The translations under genes and the position numbers were made by a program. From Megaleporinus macrocephalus (Eukaryota > Chordata > Actinopteri > Characiformes > Anostomidae): a DNA stretch of 64,000 nt. The notes under the pieces are model-generated. The model did no database searches and was not told the DNA's origin. It worked only from the letters and a program-made list of their open reading frames with translations. Where the stretch lies: contig CM038722.1 of the NCBI GenBank assembly GCA_021613375.1, positions 30,332,297 to 30,396,296 on the forward strand, given 5' to 3'. Shown here piece after piece: positions 1 through 11,099 of the stretch (the stretch's first letter is position 1; every line of letters begins with the position of its first letter).

Positions 1-1330
1 AAACTTGTGCTCACAGAAGGTGCTAGTATATGTTATTAGCATAACGCTTACTTTTGTAAGTAAAATACATCTGAATAGTATGTTATCATAGCAAATAACC
101 TTTTTGTGAGTATAACACATACAACTAGCTTCATGTTATACCACATACACTTTTTGAGAGTACAAGACATACAACTAGTATTATGTTAGCACAGCACATA
201 ACCCTTTCATGAGTGTAACACATGCGACTAGTGTTATGTTAGCACAGCATACAGTATAACCCTTTTGTGAGTGTAACACATGCCACTAGTATTATGTTAG
301 CATAGCACATAACCCTTTCATGAGTGTAACACATGTGACTAGTATTATGTTAGCACAGCACATAACCCTTTCATGAGTGTAACACGTGACTAGTATTATG
401 TTAGCACAGCACATAACCCTTTCATGAGTGTAACACGTGACTAGTATTATGTTAGCACAGCACATAACCCTTTCATGAGTGTAACACATGTGACTAGTAT
501 TATGTTAGCACAGCACATAACCCTTTCATGAGTGTAACACATGTGACTAGTATTATGTTAGCACAGCACATAACCCTTTCATGAGTGTAACACGTGACTA
601 GTATTATGTTAGCACAGCACATAACCCTTTCATGAGTGTAACACGTGACTAGTATTATGTTAGCACAGCATATAACCCTTTCATGAGTGTAACACATGTG
701 ACTAGTATTATGTTAGCACAGCACATAACCCTTTCATGAGTGTAACACATGTGACTAGTATTATGTTAGCACAGCACATAACCCTTTCATGAGTGTAACA
801 CATGTGACTAGTATTATGTTAGCACAGCACATAACCCTTTCATGAGTGTAACACGTGACTAGTATTATGTTAGCACAGCACATAACCCTTTCACGAGTGT
901 AACACATGTGACTAGTATTATGTTAGCACAGCACATAACCCTTTCATGAGTGTAACACATGTGACTAGTATTATGTTAGCACAGCACATAACCCTTTCAT
1001 GAGTGTAACACATGTGACTAGTATTATGTTAGCACAGCACATAACCCTTTCATGAGTGTAACACATGTGACTAGTATTATGTTAGCACAGCACATAACCC
1101 TTTCATGAGTGTAACACATGTGACTAGTATTATGTTAGCACAGCACATAACCCTTTCATGAGTGTAACACTTACAACTAGTATTATGTATTTGTTATGAC
1201 CCTTTTGTTAGTATAACATATAGAACTAGTAGAACAGCACACGCCCCTTTTGTTACTTTAACACATACAACTAGTATTATGTTAACATAGCACATGACCC
1301 TTTTGTGAGTACAGCACACTTTATTAACTA
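1..1330. repeat. 53/51-bp minisatellite with E-box motifs, diverged edges
   Basis: Units run catgagtgtaacacatgtga then ctagtattatgttagcacag and cacataaccctttt-type joins. Regular from about 180 to 1175, diverged outside. 53-bp units hold CACATGTG; 51-bp units lack two bases there and hold CACGTG (near 383, 434, 591, 642 and 852). Minus frames at 292-489 and 500-697 arise because 51 is a multiple of three. The array continues past the window's left edge or starts close to it. Confidence 0.93.
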
Positions 1331-2404
1331 GCCTAATCCTAATTTAACTGGCTGTCCAAAATTACGTAAGATAATAATGTAATAACTAATAACTGTTAGC
1401 TTTTTTATCTTAACACAAGCTATTAACTTATAGCAATAAACACAGATCCTATATTATCTTAACACTGACCACAAGAGGGGACCTTAAAGCATGGCAGTCT
1501 ATAGACATAGGCTGTTATTGGCCTTATTCAGCACCATGGAAAGCTCCTCACTGCATCTCTCTGACTGCGAACTGCAGTGGCTCACGCAACCACACATTTT
1601 AATTTTACACCAACATTATTACACCAGCTCAGGTGATAGTGTAGCTGAGAGAAAGCACATAAACAGTTGCGGAGCCCCAGGACTAAAAGTGGGAGTGGAA
1701 AAAACTGTGTTTACTAAAATACAACAGTAGACTCACAATGTAAAAAAATAATATAAATAGTACTTAATTATTAACATTTTCATTAACAGGTTCAACCATA
1801 TGCATTATTTAAAAGCAATGATCATATCTGTGATTGCAGCTCTGTATTTCTCTCTGAATCCACAAGATGGCACTGCTTGTTTCAGATGAGATAGATTTCT
1901 CTCTCATCGTTATTTGGAATGGTCGGTTAGCAAAGTGGATAACTCACTTAGTATGTAAATGTAAGTGTTTTTAAACGTTTATTTGCTTCATACTAGTTTC
2001 TGTTAAAGGCTTTTGGAGGAATAATTAGTAGTATAGGGTACACTGTTGTAAGAGTATATTGCATATATCACAATATATTGCTAGCTTATCATATCACAGA
2101 TATTTTTATATTGCAATAGAATTCTATGGTTTCTTATGTATTGGGCTAATACTGTGTTTTGGGGTCCCAAAATGGCTCAAAATAACAAATAAATCAACAC
2201 AAATCCAAAGAATAAAGAGTAGAGAGCATGAAATGACCAGATCGACCTGGTTGTGGTCAGTTCCCCACAGTTAGCGCTTCACACTTTAGTGAAGACACTA
2301 AAAGTTGTGTCCATTTTATTTAATAGAGTCATAATTTAAGATCAAAGTGTGATTGGTTGATTCTGGTGTCACTTTGTAATTATACTGATTCTTAATCTAG
2401 CAGG
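1331..2404. other. Intergenic, AT-rich, no gene seen
   Basis: Only short frames. A near-CTCF motif CCACAAGATGGCAC lies at 1860-1873, and 2058-2120 has atatatcacaatatattgc, a phrase seen in dispersed repeats elsewhere in the window. Confidence 0.6.
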
Positions 2405-2715
2405 TCAGACCTTTAGTCCTTCACCAGTGGTCACAGGATGTAACCTACAGGACACTGCTGTCTGGATAGTTTTGGTCGGTGGGCTATTCTCAGTTCAGCA
2501 GTGACACTGAGGTATTACAAACTCCAGGTGTTTACAAACTCCAGTAGCACTGCTGTGTCTAATCCACTCATACCAGCACAACATACACTAATACGCCAAC
2601 ACCACGTCAGTGTCACTGCAGTGCTAAGCAAGATCCAACTCCCTAATAGCATCTGCTCTGTGGTGGTCCTGTGGGGGTCCTGACCATTGAAGAACAGGGT
2701 AACAATGTATACAAA
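2405..2715. mobile_element. Dispersed fish repeat with gtgtctgatccactca core, copy 1
   Basis: Contains cttcaccagtggtcacagg, actgctgtgtctaatccact, cgtcagtgtcactgcagtgc and ctgctctgtggtggtcctgt. The same order recurs at 39.5-40.0 kb and part of it at 13.5 kb. Open frames across it are on both strands and are not genes. Confidence 0.7.
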
Positions 2716-2912
2716 GAAACTCATTTAAACACACCAATGGTCATTTACATTGGGTGACAACTTAATGATGAATGAACCAATACCAATGCTCCAAAATAGC
2801 TTGGAAATTCTGGTTCCATTGACTTACATTGAAAGTAAAGAAGTTTTTTGGTCTCTCCTGTAAAGTTGCAATTTTGGATATACTTGTTTTTCATTGGACA
2901 GCGACGATATGC
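2716..2912. mobile_element. MITE fragment, same family as 63.0 kb
   Basis: Shares acacaccaatggtcattta, ggttccattgacttacattg and the terminal cattggacagcgacgata. The other end is missing; it abuts the repeat at 2405-2715. Confidence 0.75.
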
Positions 2913-3450
2913 GTAGCCTGTCACGAGCTTTGACTTAAAAAGTCAAAAAAGTGTTCAATCCTATGGATCGTCTTTAGCTCAGTGCTAAATAGAATCTCAC
3001 AGGGACACAAGCAGAAGTTAACATTATCATAGAGGTACGTTCTTTCCTAAAGGTTGACTTTTATGCACTGTATTGAAGGACTAGCCCTAATAGTTACAGC
3101 TGACACTTTGGTGAAGGTCTAGTGAATCCTTGGCACTAAAAGCTGTGTCTACATGTAGTACTTCACACCAGTCATAGGTCACTGTTATAACAAAACCTCA
3201 CACCTCTCAAACTGCAACTTTAGTAGAACTTTCTTAACTTCAAAGGAGCAATTGGTTAGATGACACAACCTTTAAAATTCATACTCCAAACAGGTTATGG
3301 TGTCCACCCCTATTGAAAGAAACAAGGAGTCCCTCCCCCGTCCTCTACACTCTTTACTAGTCTAGAAAAAAAGCTGAGAGTTCATCATCAAACTCTTGTT
3401 TTGCTTCTTTTTATTTCACTCCGAACGTTGATTCTTGTCGGGAGCGTGTG

Positions 3451-3618
3451 GTGATGTTTACTCTTCCTTTCATCCATTACTTGTCCTTATATAATCTGAC
3501 TGGGAGCAGCACCTTCAACATGATTGACAGGAGGTTAGAATACATCCTTTAAGCAGTGCTACTGCTTCATCCTCTCAGGTTGGACTCAACTCTACAGCGA
3601 CTCACTATCACATCTTGA
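3451..3618 (+). pseudogene. Coding-like relic, copy 2 (related to 35.8 kb)
   Basis: The + frame reads FTLPFIHYLSLYNL, TGSSTFNMIDRRLEY, an in-frame TAA at 3550-3552, then AVLLLHPLRLDSTLQRLTIT to a TGA, followed by ggtaaaaag. It aligns residue for residue with the minus-strand frame at 35817-36011 over the shared part. Confidence 0.4.
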
Positions 3619-3829
3619 GGTAAAAAGAAGTGTTATGTAATTGCAACACCCTCAGTTACATCACTGTGGCATACAGTTGTTAAGATAGGATGGGACTGTT
3701 TCAGTTCAACTCCCACTTTTCATAAAGACTGCCTCTACCAGTGCAGTTTCTAAAGCTTTGCCATCCAGACTTCAAACACATATTCTTTTAGCTTTTCTTT
3801 GGTATTTAGTTTATTAAACTGTAAGTACT

Positions 3830-4018
3830 GTTTGACCAGAGGAGGATGGGTCTCCCCTTGTTAGTCTTGGTTCCTCCCAAGGTTTCTTCCTCCAGTCTGA
3901 GGGAGGTGTTCTTGCCACTGTTGCCACTGGGGGATGTAGGTAAAGCAAACTCCTGTAAAGCTGCTTTGTTACAACATCGTTGTAAAAAGCGCTATACAAA
4001 AAAACTTGAATTGAACTG
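3830..4018 (+). mobile_element. LINE 3' end fragment
   Basis: ttggttcctcccaaggtttc, ctgtaaagctgctttgttac and aaaaagcgctatacaaaaaa, ending cttgaattgaactgaa, is the common teleost LINE tail. It contains no coding part. Confidence 0.7.
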
Positions 4019-4723
4019 AATCATTACCAGACAGGATGGGCTGGGGCTAGCTATCTGCATTACATCACCGATGCCTTTATTGCACCGTCAAAACTGTCAT
4101 TTCTTCACATTCTTTTCGTTAATTTTGGAACCTTTTAATTTATAAATCTTACATAAGACATGATCTTATTGCTGGCAAAGCATTTCTATGGATACATTCA
4201 ACCAGGGGGCGTAGCTAGCCCTAGTTTATATTGAGCCCCAGCACCCCTAAAGATTATAGTAGCAAAAAACGTTTTTTTTATTGTTTTTTAACGTTAATTT
4301 GTCTCTGACAAGCTGGAAATGTTTAAACCATAGAGAGTATACGTTTAAACCAATTCTTTTAATATCGAAAATACAGCAGCCCCCCCTGTTGCCTTGCACA
4401 ATGGTATGATCCAGCTTCTCTTTTTCTCGGTGCAGCATCGCGCACACACAGTGTCAGTGTTTTATCTGACTGGTGTCGTGAGTCTAGTAAGTTTTGTAAA
4501 GGAGTATTTTTGGACTTTATCACTCAGAACTAACACATTACAGTCATTATCAGCCTAGCTCCAACCCTAAGCCATATTTCTGATCACTCTTTATTCTGTT
4601 ATTGTAGCTAGGAGTGACTATCTGAGGGTTTATTTTAGTTTAGCAGGCTAATGCTGCATGTATGTGTATTAGCTAATTAATGTTACAGAATCATAAGATT
4701 TGAAGAGATGATACTATAACGTA

Positions 4724-4774
<51 letters not shown>

Positions 4775-5317
4775 TCAGCAGGTCAGCTATAGATATTTGA
4801 TTCTTTTCCAGAAAACAGAGGCAGATTCAGGTGAGAGAGTAAGACCGACATGATCTTGATCATATGCTCAGAATCTGTTGATAATGGTAATAATATTGAT
4901 AACTGATTATTAGAATTGGTGTGTCTGATCTAAATTATTCTAATTATTCTGTCATAACACTCACCCCAAGTCTCATGCCCTGAATTTCTCTTATTCTCAT
5001 CTGGTCACGCTTTAGCCCACAGAAGCTAAATATTCAATCAGAAGAAAATGTGTTTAATTGATATAGATCTATTAGTTTTTCTCTTAGATGAAATATAGAT
5101 GGATCTAGACGATATAGATATCTTAGATGGAATGTATTTATAGTTTATTCTTTATTATATTTTACTTTTAATAAAATGTTGTAATACATTTGTAAACTAA
5201 GCTTTGTGAACTAAGGTTTTTTTTTAAGATTTGTTGGTGTCTTTCCAGTCACAATGTTGTGCCAGTCACTGATTTTGGATTGATGATCCGAAATGACTTT
5301 AATATGTACTTTGTTTT
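4019..5317. other. Intergenic, no gene seen
   Basis: At about 4205-4250 caggggg...gtagctagccct resembles a fish DNA-transposon end; the (GT)n run is at 4727. No conserved frame. Confidence 0.55.
4727..4773. repeat. (GT)n microsatellite
   Basis: Pure GT run of about 47 bp. Confidence 0.97.
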
Positions 5318-5550
5318 AGGAGCTGTTCTCATTTGGGTGCCTCTAAGCCCACAATCGCCCCTGCATTCACTAAGAAATCAGCTGACACTGGTTTAAAAAA
5401 AAGTATTAATGTAAGAAGTAGTTCTGATATGACAGCGACAGTAAAAAAAGAAATAAATATGGACAGTCAGAAGGTTCACACTACCTGCTGCTCTTCCTCG
5501 GCAGGGGCAGATCCTTCTGGAACAGAGAAACGGAGAGAGAGAGAAAAATA
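5318..5550 (+). other. Open coding-like stretch after an acceptor-like site, unidentified
   Basis: After tactttgttttag (ending 5319) a + frame is open for about 76 codons: SCSHLGASKPTIAPAFTKKS, then SSSDMTATVKKEINMDSQK and a run ending KRREREK before TAG. The composition is protein-like, but there is no ATG at the start, the end is purine low complexity, and no partner exon or family was found. Confidence 0.2.
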
Positions 5551-5767
5551 GCATTATCCATTTATAATAATACAACAAACGGTTGTTCAATAACAGTCTG
5601 CCTATAGACATAAAATACTGCCATCAAATAAAGAAGACACAATCTTTTGAGTGAGGGATATTCATTAGGGTCCATAAACGCTGAGGGGGAGGCAGAGTGG
5701 GAGGGGAGAGTGATATTAGACAGCACTTAAGGGAGGGAGGGCAATCCCCAAAACATTACAGTCCTAT

Positions 5768-5768
<1 letters not shown>

Positions 5769-5809
<41 letters not shown>
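5769..5809. repeat. (GA)n microsatellite
   Basis: Pure AG run of about 40 bp within a purine-rich stretch. Confidence 0.97.
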
Positions 5810-5810
<1 letters not shown>

Positions 5811-6129
5811 GGAGGGAGAGAGTGGCTAAATATCCATGTACTCCCTACATAGCAACCTCAGTGATTTGAATCATTGACTCTTTTTAATATGTAATGCTTT
5901 TGTTATCAATGACACTAACTGTTAAAGGGGAACATCACCAATTTTTCAAAGTTTCATGCATAACAAATTGGTTGAGATGTAAACACATTCTTTGATGTAA
6001 CATGGTTACATGTTGAGAAGCTTCTAGTCTCAGATTTATTTACAGTGTTGGGGATGGGAACCAGAGGTCACCATGTCTACCACATAAATATAGACGTTTT
6101 ATTCACTATTAAAACCACCAGTGAACCTG

Positions 6130-6360
6130 CACTGCACGTCTTCTGAGGTATCTATGAAATAGAACTTAACAGGACAGGACAAAAACATACTTCATTTTCA
6201 ATGTAAGTTAATGAAACCAGATTTTTGTCCAATTTACTTTGGAGCATTTCTATTGGTCCATTCATCATGATGCAGCTGCTGCATTTAAATGAAGTAGAAA
6301 AATGATGATGAAGAAAAAATGGAGATGCATGTCTTTCATTGGAAAGCGGCAATATATGAA
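6130..6360. mobile_element. MITE fragment, same family as 63.0 kb, reverse orientation
   Basis: aaaacatacttcattttcaa, tctattggtccattcatcat and cattggaaagcggcaatata correspond to the family in reverse. Confidence 0.65.
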
Positions 6361-6921
6361 TATATGGATGTAATATAAAAGGGGTGGGGCTAATTAATCA
6401 TACAACACCATGTAGGTATCCCTTAGCCATGAATGGGTTTTCAAAATAAACAAAAAGCGTAAGAATAATGAATCACTTCTGTAAAACAATGCCGCAGCAT
6501 ATTTATATTTGTAGCTTGGAGGCTCTTCAGACGTCCGGTTCCTATCACCACCACTTTAAGACTTAAGTTCCTCTAGAATAAAGCATTTCACATCAACCAC
6601 GCCAAAGACCTATGTTTACAAATTAACCATTTCATTATGCAGAAATTTGGAAATATTGGTGGATTTCCCCTTTAATGTATTAGGATTCTGTCCTAAGCAT
6701 CATCAGTTGCTTAGAATTTAGATAATATAATGTATATGGATATACATATACATATATTATGTGTATAATGAAAACAGTGGTGTATATAGTGAGTACAGTG
6801 AACTGGAGGTGCTTGTATGATGGTGTAAATTGGTGTATACTCCCGAATAGTGCACTAGGGGGTCTTTAGCCGCTCAGACAGAATGTAGCCTGGGTGTGAG
6901 TTTTAGACAGAGGTCTTGCTG

Positions 6922-6935
6922 ACGCCCCCTGCTGG
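6922..6935 (-). promoter_or_regulatory. CTCF core motif match
   Basis: The minus strand reads CCAGCAGGGGGCGT, a full match to CCASYAGRKGGCR. A weaker similar motif (gggcgccctctac) lies near 7081. Binding is inferred from sequence only. Confidence 0.4.
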
Positions 6936-7454
6936 TGTGCTAAGAACCTGCGCCGGGGGACAATGACCTCACCTGCAGTGACTCACTTTGATGACATTGT
7001 GCGTGACACGGGTTTTCCTGCCAGCTCGGCTGGCGCCACCGCACAGCTAATGGAGGATTAAGTGGGCAAATGGTCTCTGTGGGCGCCCTCTACGCGGACA
7101 GCACACACACTCACAGACGCACAAACACTACAGCAGTGAAAACAGCTCTCCACAGCTGCCGTCCCGGAGCTCATGAAATCTGCCGTCAGCCTTGAAGACT
7201 CAAGGTAAAGACAGAGTGAAGTGGACCGGTGGGCAGAGAAAAAAGAACCAGGGAACACAAAGACGAACAACAAAGTCCTTTACTCCCTGTGCTGGACATC
7301 TTCACTTATAGAAGTAAATTCCTCTTCCTTTAAAATGGATTGCGCTGCTCAAGCTGACACATCCCAGCTAGAAAGCACCAGCACACACCAGCATGGATAT
7401 TGAATATGGACAGCAGCAATGGATCAGATGGCAATGGATCAAAATCAGCACATC

Positions 7455-7655
7455 ATCACTGTCCAAGGAAAAACATGTGTCTCCAAAATAGCAACTTAAC
7501 AGCGAAGACCAAAAACCTTCTTTACTTTTAATGTAATCCTTTTTTTCCAGGTCATTTTGGAGCTTTTAAACAAATATAAACGACAGCTGCTGTATTTTAA
7601 ATGATGAGAAATGTGAAAACCAACAAAAATAGAGATTTTGAATAGCGACAATGTT
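7455..7655. mobile_element. MITE fragment, diverged, same family as 63.0 kb
   Basis: atcactgtccaaggaaaaac at the left, then tctccaaaatagcaactt and ccaaaaaccttctttac; the right end decays near tagcgacaatg. Confidence 0.55.
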
Positions 7656-10059
7656 GTCTTTTGGATGTTGGTATGCTGGTCAGTCAGCATGAACATGCTG
7701 GGCGACCAGCGAAACCTACACCAGTACTAACATTAGACAAGCACAAACCAGCATAGACCAGCTTAGATTTGCACTGGAGCTACAGGGGTTAATGTAGCTA
7801 TAGCTTCTCATTAGCACTGAATGTCAGCAAACATCACACATTTGCCTCAAACGTCTTGTGTCAGGCTGTTGAAGGTGTAGAATGTAAAACTGTAGTCATA
7901 CTGAATTAGCTGAATAAGGAGAGTTCGGTACGTACATACTCAGTACAGAAACATTTTGGACATACTCTATATTTGATCAAAAATTATGTACAAACTGAGA
8001 AGTTTTTTTTTAAAGAAAATAAAAATGCCCATTTTGAATTTAATGCCGACAACGTGCTTCAAACAAAGTACATCCATAATAGCAAGAGGATAGTGGACCA
8101 TTGATGGACCACTAACAGCAAAGCTGGTGGTACACTGACGTTATGCTAAGCACTTTCTGGGCGGTCCACCAGTGGTTAAGCAGGGTAATGCTAAACAATA
8201 CAAAATTAAATCTTTCATCATTTGTTTTCCACTAACAGTCCAAACAATCTCTTTGAGGGGATTATAAAACTAGTTATATCTTGTACGCAGGACAATAATC
8301 TGGGTGGACCGGCTATGGCATACAGTCAGTGGAGTGCTGACCTTATCAAGCGAGCTGTCTGGGATGTTTAGCACTGTGTTCATCAACTCTTCTTTTAACA
8401 GCACTGAGGAGAGCGATTGCTATATTTGCTATATTTTGAAACAAAAATGTTTTCCATTCGAATCTCATTTCGATTCAGACTCTCCTTTATTAGTATTAAT
8501 ATCCTAGTATTTTTTCACTTCATGAAGCTCTGTAAGAAAAAAACAGTCAGATAAATAGTTACTACCTGGATACATTGATAGCTAGCTGTATGGAGAACTA
8601 GCTAACTACATGGGTAGCTAGCTATCTAATCAAAAACATAACTATCTACATAAAACGAAAAGCTTGTTAGCCAGCAATAGGTAGCAAGATCACAAGTAGC
8701 TAGCTTTCTAAATATAGTTTTCATATTTAGCACAAAAAAGGCTGGACAGATAGATAGCTAATCAAGACAAGCAGCTGGCTTCTTAAATAATAGTTACATA
8801 TCTAGATAAATGCATATCGAGCCAAATTTACATATAATAAGCTGACTAGTTGCAAGATAATAGGTAGCTAGATAGATCACTAGCTAGCTTGATAAATTGT
8901 TAGTTAGCTGGATACGTAGATAGTTAGCTAGATAAAAAGGGTCAGCTTGATGGGTAGCTAGCTGTCTAAATAAATCTTGCGTGTCTAGATAAACGCATAG
9001 CTAGCTGAATTAACAGATAACAAGATTAACAGCTAACTAGCTAGCAAGACAATAAGTAGCTTCATTTTGATAAATAGCTAGCTAGCTACATCAGTATTTG
9101 ATCTGTGTGATATAACTGACGAAAGTCTGCTATTTAAAAATGATGCATATCCACATTGTTCCAGATGAGCTGATGTACAGAATAAAATATAATGTTTAAT
9201 AAGAGAAGCATTAGAGAAGATAGTTGGAGGCTAATACTAATCAATCTGAGAAGTTCAGGATTTATTCCCAGTTTCCGATACCCAGAGTTCCGAAAGCTGC
9301 ACTGCTGCTCTGCGCATGCTGCCCTGATTGCTCTTATTTATTGAGTATTCTCTGACAGCACTGCAGCGTTCCCTTCGACTAAACGAGTCTCTGCCGAGAG
9401 ATAAAACTAGGCCAGCTGGAGTGGGCTTTCTTCTACTGCTGTTTCCCTCTTTTGAAGAAGGGGGGCTGCGGCAGCACGTTCTTCTCAGGACTTAAAAAAA
9501 GTAGCAGCTTCTTTAACAGTGTGAAACTCCTCGGTGAGATAATTATCTAAAGCACTGACTGGATTTAAATAGATTACCAGACTGCGGCCATGATTAAAAG
9601 ACTGATATTATTGGAATAAAAGAATATAATGTAGAAATCATTCAAGTTTCCAAACATACTGCTTACTGTTTAGTCCATACACTCCATGTATGGAAACTAA
9701 GCTACAAAGCAGCCTCAATTCAACTCATTTGTGTTTCTGTGATGTCACAGACAACAAGGCATATGCATACATCTAGCTATTCACCCCACAGGAATTTTAA
9801 CCCCTCCCATTCACAACATAATGAAGTGTGAATATGGAGTGAATGAGAAGTGTTTCAGGCCTGGCTGCTTTTTAAATGAGGCACAAATCAGGGCAGCCAG
9901 ACAGAACAGAGGTCATTTCTATGTCATGCGGTGCAATTAATATGTCATACAAGACAATCCACTCGCATAAGAAGTAAGGAAAAATAAATAAATGGATCTT
10001 CTAACAAGACCTAAAGCACCAGAACAAAAAAACTGGTGTTGGTACGCAGCTCTGGTTCT
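7656..10059. other. Intergenic, no gene seen
   Basis: Apart from the TAGCTA-rich region, nothing recognisable. 9290-9550 is slightly more GC-rich, without a frame or splice pattern. Confidence 0.55.
8560..9095. repeat. Degenerate TAGCTAGC/GATAGATA-rich low-complexity region
   Basis: Many gctagct, tagatagat and gatagttagct motifs without a fixed period. No gene. Confidence 0.75.
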
Positions 10060-10710
10060 GTAACTGGGAAATAAAGTGGTTTGGTCCGACCCACACAACT
10101 CTCCTTCAGCCAGACAGTGCCAGGGGGCTTTTGTGCTCAAGCACAGGACATGAGAGAACTTCACGCAGTTGTCAAGAAGGAGAGATGGCTGAGAAACAGC
10201 CAAAAAGGAGAAGATTTAAAGAACCCAGATTAAGAAATAAAGTTCTCAGATTAGGCAAAGATGAAGAGCATCAGTAAAGCATTCCACAATGGAGAGACCT
10301 CAGAGAGTTTGCTAGCTTCATACATGAAGTTTCCCAGTTCCACCTTAAATGGTTCTGCAGTTACATTCTGCCCCCTCTTGTTTGAATGATCCCATTTCAC
10401 ATTCAGTGGTGCAACAGCTGCATCAGCTGTTTTTTTAAGGTGGAAGAGGAAATTTCAAACAAGAAGCTGGTGAGAAAGAACTTCATTAAGAGTTGAGAGG
10501 CATGTAAAGAGGTGAAGAAGTTGCCCTGTTTCTGCTGGACAGGTGGGAAACATCAACTTCACAACACTCTTCCAGTCAATCAGTACCAGGGGGCATTCAT
10601 GCTTAAGTACAGGACAGGGAGAAGGGGAGGGGCTACATGCTGAACTCCATGCAATTGTCAAGAAGGAGAGAAACAGCCAAAGAGGAGAAGATTTGAAGAA
10701 TACAAGTTTG
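10060..10710. repeat. Local tandem duplication, two diverged units
   Basis: 10060-10225 and 10535-10705 share cagtgccagggggc/cagtaccagggggc, ctcaagcacaggaca/cttaagtacaggaca, gttgtcaagaaggagaga and agaggagaagatttgaag. Between them lies ttccaccttaaatggttctg, a dispersed motif also at 43.5 and 54.25 kb. Confidence 0.7.
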
Positions 10711-10910
10711 GCTTACATAATAGGTCAGTATTGTTTTGTCATTTGCTAATGTTTGTGATAGCTGGTTAGCATTGCAGCCACAGTTTGCTAATCCACAAAT
10801 GGTGTTAGATACATTACTTGCTGTGTCATTCTAAACTTGAATGTAATATCATGGTGTTTGTCCATACAATGTTTGTGAAGGATACTATGGTCACAAAGAT
10901 TGGTCAACCA

Positions 10911-11096
10911 TTGGTCGCTGTCCAATGAAAATAAAGTATCTCCAAAATTGCAACTTTACAGGAGAGACCAAAAACATACTTTACTTTCAATAGAATTTTT
11001 TTTTTGCTATTTTGGAGCACTTCTATTTGGTCCATTCATCATGAAATGATGTAGAAAACTCAAAATCGTGTTTTTCATTGGACAGCGATGATATAT
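10911..11096. mobile_element. MITE, near complete, same family as 63.0 kb
   Basis: Starts ggtcgctgtccaatgaaaat and ends tttttcattggacagcgatg, the two inverted ends; the middle reads catactttactttcaatag. Confidence 0.75.
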
Positions 11097-11099
11097 TAC

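Noticed and set aside
292..697. Two 65-codon minus frames with repeated CYTHERVMCCANIILVT
   Set aside because: Produced by 51-bp units of the minisatellite; 53-bp units break the frame.
7158..7204. Possible first exon: ATG at about 7174 (MKSAVSLEDSR) ending at a gtaaag donor
   Set aside because: Eleven codons only, no CpG island and no partner exon; chance cannot be excluded.
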